From positions 34,372,002 to 34,436,001 of the forward strand of contig OY987242.1 of assembly GCA_963920765.1 (NCBI GenBank): 64,000 nt of DNA, in the 5' to 3' direction. This document shows, one piece after another, positions 24,433 to 33,684 of this stretch. This stretch comes from Ulota crispa. Its lineage: Eukaryota; Streptophyta; Bryopsida; Orthotrichales; Orthotrichaceae. The stretch's first letter is position 1. Every line of letters starts with the position of its first letter. A program made the translations under genes and the position numbers. The notes under the pieces were generated by a model, which was given only the letters and a program-made list of their open reading frames with translations, was not told the DNA's origin and did not search any database.

Positions 24433-24910
24433 ACAAATCCAGCGCTCCCTACCCTAACGAGCTTCAAATCTACTCGAGCAAATTTGAATTGCTTGTCCTA
24501 CAAAGTTGCTGAAGAATCTTGCAAGTGTGAGGAGGATGCGTGTACTTGGCGGAAGCACACAAGAAATTCTATGTCCCTCTAGACAAACCTTGGCCGCCAA
24601 CGGCTGCTTTCGTTGGGTCCCTTTTCCCAACCTGTGCGTCGACCCCTGGTAAATCCGAGCTGGGCTTTGAAAAAGAGAAGTGGCAATTGTACAACCCCTT
24701 TCTTCCTTAGGAACCCCTCCATGCTAATGTGGCCCTCTGACACATAAGACCCTAAACCTCTAAAACCAAAGAACGTCACCATTTCAAGCACTTACACCCT
24801 AACAATGTGGTAGTTGATTTTTTTTTTCAAATTCAACTTTCCTAAACCGTGACTCAGCTTTGAAAAATGGTCACGGACACAATGTGTTCAGAGGAACGCC
24901 TTGGGGTTAA

Positions 24911-25861
24911 CCCCTAAAGGACCAAGCCCTTTATTATGTGAAAATCACTGTAAAATGCCATTTTTGGGTTTTGAATAGAAATGTAGGAAATAAAGTTTTT
25001 TTGGAAATCCAACCGTAGGATCTTGCCCTAAACTATGGGAGGTACTTGTGGGAAAAAAATCAGCTCATTCTGTTTGTAGAGGAGTGAGATATTCACATCT
25101 AAAGTGAAAAAAAAGTTGTTTTCACTACTGCCTACAAATTTCAGAAGCCTTTGACCTCTCCTATATCAAAAAAATTGCTCTATGCAAAGTTGAGCTTTAT
25201 TTTTGTCATGTAGAAGACCAAATTAGGTATGTGTGGGAGAATTTTTAAATAAAATGGAGGTGTGGATCATACTTTGTAAAATCCTGCAATGCCATAAGGT
25301 CATGAAATTTGCATATACACTAGGCAAAATTGGAGGATTTATGTAAATTTTAGAAATCTGAATTACTTTGATCCAAATGGTAAAAACCAAGGAATCTTAG
25401 TTTGCTACAACTTACAAAAAAAAGACTAAAAAAAAAAATACACAAAGAGCTCAAAAAAGTAAAGCAACAAGTTTTATAAGGGGGAAAATGAATGGAGGTT
25501 TGGGAGTCCCATATCTACCCGCATACTAAAACTTCTCATAACTTTCATCTCATCTATCAAAATTGAATGATTTAATGCTTCCCAAATACATAGAAATCTA
25601 AAGAACCAATTTCAAATATTTATTTTAAAATACTACAATTTTTTTCAATTTATTTTTCTACCCAAATCTCTCTTGTTTTTTAGTTATTCATGTATAACTT
25701 CTTCAATAAATGTTGGAATGAAGAAAAAATTAGATGCCCACACAAATCCTATAATTTCCCACCTACAATAAAAGTTTCAAAAAATTATGCAGAGTAGTTT
25801 AGTCATAGGTACATGCCCAAAATCCCAAATGTCCCCCAAAGGGACAATGGTCCTTTAGAGG
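24911..25861 (+). mobile_element. TTAA-flanked piggyBac-like non-autonomous element, family P3, copy 1
   Basis: TTAA at 24,907-24,910 and 25,862-25,865 flank a 951-bp element. Its ends, read inward, are CCCCTAAAGGACC and CCTCTAAAGGACC (12 of 13 identical). The interior is AT-rich without a coding frame. A second copy in the opposite orientation lies at 59,314-60,354 and matches along most of its length. Confidence 0.8.
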
Positions 25862-26245
25862 TTAAAAGACTGATCTTGAACCTGAAGTCAACCCAGGGCT
25901 CAAACTGAGGAGAGTGCATTGTACATGGGCAGTGAATAGTCTGTGTCATGTGTCAAAGAGAGATAATATTCTCCTCGAAAGAGGGAAAAGGCAATAGTGT
26001 ATCTTGCCCTCACAAAAAGGGCAACAAGGACCCTATGCATCTCTTTACAAATTGGTGTTTAAAAAAATATGGAGGCATTGAAAGCAGCTATTTTTGGCAT
26101 TCAATGATGTGGCACATCTCTTTGACCACTTTCAAGAAAAAAAATTGAAAAAAAAATCTTTTTCCACCCTTGGGGTGTATTTTCGGCATGGAAAGGACAA
26201 TTTTCGTCCTCTTGGATGGTTAAGGGTTAACCCTTAACCTTTTAA

Positions 26246-26316
26246 CCCTTCACCGCCCAAGCAACCATTTTTGGCCCTGATTCCTATCTCATTTGACAAC
26301 CGCAAGCGGTGAGGGG
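26246..26316. mobile_element. Very short TTAA-flanked terminal pair, 71 bp
   Basis: TTAA at 26,242-26,245 is followed by CCCTTCACCGCCCAAGC. The partner end before TTAA at 26,317-26,320 reads, inward, CCCCTCACCGCTTGCGG. This looks like a minimal piggyBac-type element left with only its ends. Confidence 0.5.
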
Positions 26317-27094
26317 TTAATGACCGTGGTTGATTTTGGGGTAGGCAATCCTTTGTATTTCCATTTGGGGGACATTTTAGGGTTAATAAATACAGATGTC
26401 TATCACAGATCTAATCGTACAAATGGGAGTATCTTGCAATGTTTAGTATTATGCATCATGAATTATGCTCACTCTTTAGTTATTATGGCCATCTTATTGC
26501 ATTTATTGGTGTATTTTTAGTTGGTACTCTTTTAGTTTTTTCAACCCTCTAGCCACATGCCACCTTAGATTGGCATGGTTGTTATCCTAAACTCTTCACT
26601 TTCCAATTCCCTAGACCCATCCCCTTTGCCACGTCATCAAATTCCTTGACATGCTCTCCCTACAAACTGAAAAGAGTCAAAATCAACTAGGAAGTGGTTG
26701 ACCAATCTTTAATGGGTTAAATGTCCCAAATGCCCTCTGTGGCTGAATGTCCACCGTATATTGATCTGGCAAAACGCTTTGTTCAGCAATTTGATTGCGA
26801 GGCTATTTTCAAAAAATACAATCCCATAGCTCAACTCCTGAAGGCCGTCAAGGGTTAACTCCTAAAGAATATTGCTGTTTTGTATACGGACTCCCAAGTT
26901 GTATACGGATGGGGTATGTGGATAGCACATGAATCCCATTGGAGTTGTAAGTTTCAAGCCAAGTCATAAACATACTACTTGTCAACTAGAATTTTTTGAG
27001 GAATTTTTAACATTTGTCAAATAGTCCTTTCTTTAAGTACTAAATGGTTCTTGTACAAATACAAACAACACTTTTGGTAGGCAACATCCATTAG

Positions 27095-27320
27095 GGGCCT
27101 TAAAAGCCCCTTGGGCTCTAGAGATACGGTACCAAATACAGTCACAACCAATATTCAAAAATTTGAATCAGTTAGAAATTAAGTATTACAACCATACATA
27201 TTGAAGGGTTGTATGATGGTGGGTGCATAATTTTTTTTGGAAAGCCCTCAAAGCAGCTCAAATACGTCTATATATATGACCATATATACGACTGCAAAGG
27301 ACTTTTGGGCCGTTTAAGGG
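27095..27320 (-). mobile_element. TTAA-family A element, copy 1 (reverse)
   Basis: This 226-bp copy is the reverse complement of the copies at 32,527-32,747 and 60,359-60,582. It shares the phrase 'atgatggtgggtgcataatt' and the end GGGCCGTTTAAGGG-TTAA (TTAA at 27,321-27,324). Its other edge reads TTAG at 27,091-27,094, a one-base decay of TTAA. Confidence 0.75.
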
Positions 27321-27324
27321 TTAA

Positions 27325-27541
27325 ATGGCCATAGACATAGTATGTACACTGGCATATAATTGTCATTTGCTACAGGTTAGAACTTTTAATTTGGGATCTC
27401 AAGTAGCCCACTAGAACTGCATTGACTATTCTCCAACTTCTTAGTTGGTCTCAAATGTAGTAGAGGTGTGGATCTATTCCAAATACAAGAAAAATACCCT
27501 ATATTGTATTGGTCGCAAAGGGCCTCTTAGTCGTTTAAGGG
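27325..27541 (-). mobile_element. TTAA-family B element, copy 1 (reverse)
   Basis: Its edges are TTAA 27,321-27,324, shared with the preceding element, and TTAA 27,542-27,545, shared with the next. The interior matches the reverse complement of 32,752-32,980, including 'tccaaatacaagaaaaata'. The left CCC terminus is eroded; the right is intact (inward CCCTTAAACGACTAAG). Confidence 0.7.
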
Positions 27542-27545
27542 TTAA

Positions 27546-28192
27546 CCCCTCAATGCCCAAGGGGCCCAAACCAAGCCCCTCTAAATTTTATTTAGAGAAA
27601 TCCAAAATTTCTTCAAGATTTTTTTATTGGTTATTATTATAATTAATTTTTTATTAAAGTCTCATTTCAACATTGAGAGTTTGATTTTGGAAATGAATTA
27701 ACATGATTTGTCTATTCAAGATTTCATGCAAGGGTGCCCATTGCAAATCTTCACTTTATGGTGTTAAAGGCTCTTGGAAATAAGCCTCAAGTACACTAGA
27801 ACTTGGAGAAGGAATCACATTCAAAATTTAATTTACAAAATTATAGAATAGATTTTGAGAAACTATAAATTGATTCGGGTTATGTATGTTATACTTTACA
27901 TGTACCTGTATTTTTTTGGTACCCTCAATTTTAAGTTTGAGATGCAAAAATTGGATTGAAAGAGTTCAAATTACTTTCACAATATTAACACCCTCATGAT
28001 CAAACATTACAATCTTTCAATCCATAAGTTTTGTTGTTGTGATTTCTTTTCCGATGTGATCTATAACATGTCTACCTTGAATTTGTATGGTTATGCTTCA
28101 AAGAAATTTGATAAGATTAATCAAAATGCTAGCATTTTGTTCACTTTTCAACAGATTCTCAGATACTCAAAAACACCACGGGCATTGAGGGG
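27546..28192 (-). mobile_element. TTAA-family C element, copy 2 (reverse)
   Basis: This is a 647-bp copy between TTAA 27,542-27,545 and TTAA 28,193-28,196. Its ends, read inward, are CCCCTCAATGCCC and CCCCTCAATGCCC. It is the reverse-complement relative of 711-1,352 and 28,633-29,274. No coding frame is supported. Confidence 0.8.
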
Positions 28193-28436
28193 TTAACCGG
28201 CCAGTATCCTACATTCTCTTGGGCCAATCGGTTATCTAGAATATACTCTTGGCTAAACCTATAGAAATGAAGAACAAACTCCTTTTGTTTCTCTTAAATG
28301 GTTGGTTTCTTCCCTAAACTTTTGAATTCAATTTGGCAATTCTCAAAATCAACCGACTAGCTTGTAACTAAATGCTGGTACTCTCCATACATTGGTTTCA
28401 AGTGCTTGCTGCTTTCTCACAAAGATTTTCACACAA

Positions 28437-29412
28437 GGGAGAATTTACATGGATACCTTTGAAGTTTGCAATATTTGCTCAAATATTTGTATAGATATCC
28501 TTGGATTTTTCAAAAATTGCACATATATCCTTGGACCATAATTTTCAAGCATTTTTTCTATTATGCATGCCACTTCTTTCTCCCTTGTGTGCACGCTGCT
28601 TCTTTTCCATTCTATTGCTCTCCTTGCTTTAACGCCTCATTGCCCTTGGGTTTTTTTGAGTGTTTCAAAATCTGCTATAGAGGAACAAAATTCCAAAATT
28701 TTGATAAAGTTTATCAAATTTTTTGGAACTATAATCGTACAAATTCAAGCTAGACATGTTATGATTATATAAGAAAAGAAAACAAATAACATTACTTATA
28801 GATTAAAATATTAAAAGATTTGATCATGAGATTGTTCAAATCACTTTCAAAGTTTCAAGTCTTTCAATCCTCTATTCACATCTCAAATTCAAAATTGAGA
28901 ATACCAAAAAATTATGAGTATGTAAAGTACAACATGCATAACCCTAATCAATTCACAACTTCTCAAAATATATTTTACAACTTTTTAAATTGAATTTTGA
29001 ATGTGATTTCTTCTCCAAGTTCTAGTGTACTTGAGGCTCATTTCCAAGAGCTCTCATCATTAAAAAGTGAAGATTTGCAATGAACAACCTTGCACAATAT
29101 CTTGAATAGACAAATTATAATCATTCATTTTCAAATTTGGATTTTGATACTAAGATAAGACTTCAATATCAATAATTTGAAATCACAACCACTAAAAAAT
29201 GATCTCAAAGAAAGTCAAGCATCCCAAAAAACAATGCATGGAGGCATTGTTTGAGCCCCTTGGGCCTTGAGGGGTTAACATTGGTCATGAAGGAAGTAGC
29301 GTGCATAACAAAACAAATGCTTGAAAACAATGATTCAAGGGTATTTGTGCAATTTCTGAAAATCAAGGTCATCTATACAAATATGGCAAACTTTAGGGGT
29401 ATCCATAAAAAG
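28437..29412. mobile_element. Palindromic MITE (family E) split by a family C element
   Basis: The left arm (28,437-28,628) and right arm (29,279-29,412) are reverse complements carrying 'catggataccttt' and 'aggggtatccat'. Other copies are at 32,104-32,410 and 62,268-62,582, with a half copy at 47,814-47,955. The arms are separated by the TTAA-flanked element at 28,633-29,274, which must have inserted later. Confidence 0.75.
28633..29274 (+). mobile_element. TTAA-family C element, copy 3
   Basis: TTAA at 28,629-28,632 and 29,275-29,278 flank 642 bp with ends CGCCTCATTGCCC and, inward, CCCCTCAAGGCCC. It aligns with 711-1,352 in the same direction, for example over 'ctctcaagttctagtgtac'-like sequence at about 29,010-29,040. 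It is nested in the palindromic element 28,437-29,412. Confidence 0.8.
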
Positions 29413-29826
29413 AGAATTGATACATGTACCACCCCTTCTTGACTATTCTACCACACCCTACTATAGATGGTCAATATTTAAAATATTAAAATAAGTGTGT
29501 ACCATAGAAAAACATCAAAAATTTGAAAATACAATTAATATAGAAGATGTAGTTTAATTTTGTTGTTGAGCTCTTAATCCTGCTCATAGTATTAATTTCA
29601 AAAAGTAGAAATTAAACTAAACATAATTTAGATTTTTTAATTGATACTATGAGCGGGATCTAAAGCTAAAAAACAAAATCAAAGTTGCAACTTCTAAGTC
29701 AAGTTGTATTTTCAAATTAGTGATGTTTTTCTTGTGGCCCACAACCACTTTAATATTATAAATATTAACCATATATAGTAGGGTGTGGTAGAATAGTCAA
29801 GAAGGGGTAGTACATGTATCAATTCC
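29413..29826. mobile_element. Palindromic MITE, second copy of the family in the polymerase V intron
   Basis: The inverted ends read GAATTGATACATGTAC and its complement, followed by a shared 'attctaccacaccct' segment. The length of about 410 bp matches the copy at 4,786-5,193. It abuts the family E element at its left, so the target duplication cannot be read safely. Confidence 0.75.
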
Positions 29827-29829
29827 CCC

Positions 29830-32103
29830 ACAAAAATTCTCCACTTATTCAAAAACACAGTTTTTCCACGTGCATCCTCATTTCTCACAATACTTTCAAA
29901 GTTGTTCTTTTCTTTCCACTTGAACTCAAAAGTTATTATACTTGTGATTTTATATTTATTTATTTATTTATTTATTTTTGTCATACTCTTACACAAAGGA
30001 GATTAAAGAGGAGGTGTTTAATCCTTGAACATTGATGCGGACATTCTTTTTCTAGTGGATGACAAAAAGATAGTTTGTTGGATGTAAGAAAGTAATTTTC
30101 CATATATACATTTTATGTAAAGTGATTATGGATACACAGTCCATTTTGGAAGGCAAATTTTTATCTCATTGGGTGCACTTGTATTTTGAAGTACCCTAGA
30201 TTGTGGGAAGATTCACAAAGCCAATGGTAGGCTCCATGTTGCTCTTCTTGCAACTTCCATGAGGACAACATTGCCTGCTAGCTTATGCAATTTTTGGGAG
30301 TAGTATTGTATTCTTTGGGCAGTTTGCCATAATAGCCACACACACACCAAGGCCACACAATTGTAGTGGGCAACCACAATGACTAGCTTGTTTTTTATAG
30401 GTTAAAATTTCTACATCTTTTAACAAACAAAACAACAACTTTGATTTTTTCATTAAAAACTTTTAATTGTGTGAGAAGTTTTTAGTTCTTTCTTGAGAAA
30501 ATATCCATTTTCCATAAATAAATTCCTTGAAAATTTTGATGCTCCTCAACTTTGAGACCCTCTACATTTAGAATTCCATTCCTTTGTGAAAATTGCTTGA
30601 GCAAACTCCCTTTCTTAGTTGAGCTGTGCCTCAGAGAAAATTAATAATAGCAATCTTCAGTGATTTTGGCTATTGTTCCTTTATACTTTAGCATTAACTC
30701 ACAATAAGACGAGCAATAAGATGGCCGATTATTGTGACATTACGAGTATATCTATTCAACAAATTCATTATCCTTCTTTATAGACTGTTTTTAGGTTGCA
30801 ATTAGATATGTGTAGGATATGTTTTATTTACATCTTCCAGGCTTTGCTGTTTTAAAAAATCAAACATAATTTTTTCTTTTGATGTTCGAGTTTTTTTTGA
30901 AAAAATTCCAAAACAATAAGAATATAGAAGATCAATCCAATTGAAAATATACACGCCCGTGTGTATTTCTTGGAGAGATTGAATAGTTTTAAGCAAAAAA
31001 TTTACATGAAAAAGGCATTTTTTAATTCAATAAGCAAGAGTTGTAAAAATAATGCTGAAAATCATTTCGCTTTTAGAAAGTTGACTAAGAAAATAATAGG
31101 TAATTGACCCTTAGAATGATTAGAAGTGACAAAACTTATGCGTCAACAGAGTAGTATGAATCGAAGAGAAAAAGGAGGTCATATAATAAATAGAGATGTG
31201 GACGAAAAGATTCATTCCTTATTCAAACTCTCTCCATGTAATCAAATTTTCACCAAATTTAAAACCAATTACATATTTTGAAAGTCTATAACGGGGGAAA
31301 ACATGCATTAAATTTTGGGATGTAGAGTATTCCAACTTCATGCCTTCAACCCATGCCAAGTGCAATTTTGCACTATCAAATATGCTATATTCATCAACTT
31401 TCAATCTTCCATCAACATTTTTTTAGCATTTAACCACCTTCTAAAACTTGAAATTGCCTCAACTCAAGCAAGCCTCTTGTAAATAGAAAGAGGGACACTA
31501 TGCACTAAAATTTGACATGAATCAAATTAGGAGAAGTGTCAACAAAAAATCATTTAGAAAAAACATCAAACTATGATTAAAATACTTTTAAAATTATTAC
31601 AAGTTCACCATTGGTCTAAAACCAATACATTCTCATGCCATTATTAGAACTTTCAACATATGTAATTTTAAATTTTAGATTTAACCAAGTATTGATAGTG
31701 TGAGAGGGATGTGATTGAAGAATGAATCTTTGTGTCCCCATTTCTACAAAAACTAACACAGGAATGCATGAAAAAATAGAATTTCAACATACATGAGGCT
31801 TGTTTACATTCTCTCACTGTTGAGAAGAAACACATGGGTTGTAAGATCGGTTAAAAATACAAGATTCACGTGTTAGAACAACCATTTTGATTTTCTAAGC
31901 TAAGGGTTATACAAACATCATTTTTTTTGCACAATCAATATCGTAGAATGAAATTGAAATCTCAATGGCTCTAATTGAGTTCCTTCTTCATTCTTTCTTG
32001 TTTAAGTTTTTCAAGGCTTATACATACAAACTCAACTCTTTGTTGTCTAGACCTTTAGACGTACAAAAAGAAGACTCTCACTGTCACTGTACTCTTGTTT
32101 CAA
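29830..32103. other. AT-rich intergenic sequence
   Basis: No gene, RNA gene or defined element is seen. There is a (TTTA)n microsatellite at about 29,953-29,977. Short open frames lack domains. Confidence 0.45.
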
Positions 32104-32410
32104 GGGAAAATATGGTGGACCCCTAAAATTTGCAATATTTGTATAGATACCATGATATTTCAAACATTGCACACATCCTCTTGACATCTCAAAGGAGCAT
32201 CTCAAGATATTTTTGCAAGTGTTTTTTTCAATTATTTTGTTCCATTTTTGTGTGTTCCTATACTTCAAATATTATGACATTTATTGCAAGATCTAAAAAT
32301 CATGATTTAGAAAAAGTAAAATAACCTTGTCAAGGATATTAGTGCAATTTTGAAAAACTCGGGGTATCTAAACAAATATGGCAAACTTCAAAGGTATCCA
32401 TAACATTTTT
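32104..32410. mobile_element. Palindromic MITE, family E, copy 2
   Basis: The arms share 'tttgcaatatttgtatagata' in the left half and its complement in the right half ('tatctaaacaaatatggcaaa'-type). The copy is more diverged than the one at 62,268-62,582. Confidence 0.65.
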
Positions 32411-32526
32411 GCTTGTTTTAATCACCACTTGAAGTTGTTCTTAAATTCAAATATGCTAAAATTTTACCTCAAAAACCCTAAGTTCTGATGACCTCAACTC
32501 CTCGAGCAAAAGTGACTTTTACTTAA

Positions 32527-32747
32527 CCCTTGAACATCTCGAAAGCCCTTTGTGGTCATATGTATGACCATATGTATAGATGTATTTGAGCTATTTTGAG
32601 GGCTTTCCAAAAAAAATTATGCACCCACCATCATACAACCCTTCAATTTGTATGGCTATAACACTTAATTTCCAATTGATTCAAACTTCTAAATATTGGT
32701 TGCGATTGTATTTAGTATTGTACCTCAGCCCAAGAGACCTTTAGGGG
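32527..32747 (+). mobile_element. TTAA-family A element, copy 2
   Basis: A 221-bp element lies between TTAA 32,523-32,526 and TTAA 32,748-32,751. Its ends, read inward, are CCCTTGAACATC and CCCCTAAAGGTC. The interior contains 'aattatgcacccaccatcat', as in the other family A copies. Confidence 0.8.
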
Positions 32748-32751
32748 TTAA

Positions 32752-32980
32752 CCCTTGAACGACCAACTGACCATAGTACACAATATAATACGATATATTT
32801 TTCTTGTATTTGGAATACATCCATACCTTAACTACATTTGAGATCAACAAAGAAGTTAAAGAAGAGATCAATGTGATTCTAGAGAGCTAATCAATCTCCC
32901 AAATGAAAACTTTTTTTATAATATGCCAATTATACAGCACCGTACATACTGTGTACTATGGTCGGTTGGTCGTTTAAGGG
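32752..32980 (+). mobile_element. TTAA-family B element, copy 2
   Basis: A 229-bp element lies between TTAA 32,748-32,751, shared with its neighbour, and TTAA 32,981-32,984. The terminal inverted repeats are CCCTTGAACGACCAACTGAC and CCCTTAAACGACCAACCGAC (18 of 20 identical), the best-preserved pair in the window. Confidence 0.85.
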
Positions 32981-33684
32981 TTAAATAAAATCATTTCCAT
33001 GTCAAGTTGTACACAAAAGCGACAAAAGCCCATTTGTCAGTGCATTTAGTGAGGGTTCAGTAGCCATGGCCTACTGCTAGGCGCTAGCTCAAGTGGGAAA
33101 GGACAAAACGAATTCCACACGCGAAAAACGAGTCTCTTCCAAGTAGGGTTACCAATGCCCTCGCCCTCACAAGCCCCCACGAAAAACGAAAAGCATCCAT
33201 CCAATCCGACAGTTATCATCCAAAATCACACAGGAGCAACAGAAAACCAGCTCGGTGATCGTTCCACGTTGAAAATCATCCAAACGTACAATACACCAAA
33301 ATACGTACGAAGGACCGAGATACGTATTACCTCCAACCAAGGCAGTCTGCGCACACCCCTGTTTCTGTACTCTCGTGGTCCGCGTCCATTGCGCTGCGGG
33401 TTTCGCTCTACCGCCATCGCCAGTCCAGTGGCATAAGCCCCTGACCTGCCGCTCAAACCTCGGAGCTCGCAAAACTGTCATTAGTAGCATTTCTTTGAGA
33501 TCGATTCCGGGAAGAATGGCGCAGAAATGAAGCAGAGCGGGCGCTTTTCGAGCTGGAGATGGCGAGGTTTAGGGTAAGGCTCGAAGATGGATGCCCGAGC
33601 AGACCGAGGGAAGCTCCAGCATAGAAGTAGTGCAGACGAGAAGCTCGCACGTTGAAGCAAGGGTTGTTAGGTGGAGTAGGAGTG

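Larger units (their letters stand above)
11391..24910 (-). mobile_element. Candidate composite: large piggyBac-type element interrupted by a CACTA element
   Basis: The block is flanked by TTAA at 11,391-11,394 and 24,907-24,910. Reading inward, its ends are CCCCAAAGCTTCCC (left) and CCCCAAGGCGTTCC (right), about 11 of 14 matching. A degenerate piggyBac transposase reads on the minus strand inside, so the right end would be its 5' side. Removing the CACTA element at 15,361-23,143 leaves about 5.7 kb. The block is visibly less AT-rich than its surroundings. The terminal pairing is suggestive rather than proven: the right TTAA is shared with the element starting at 24,911. Confidence 0.45.

Noticed and set aside
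26717-26858. TTAA pair possibly framing another piggyBac-like element
   Set aside because: The inward ends (ATGTCCCAAATG and CCCTTGACGGCC) do not pair, so no element is supported.
33155-33510. Frames of 76-107 aa on both strands upstream of MYC copy A
   Set aside because: They lack recognisable domains and lie in the likely 5' flank; no splice links to the MYC frame were found.
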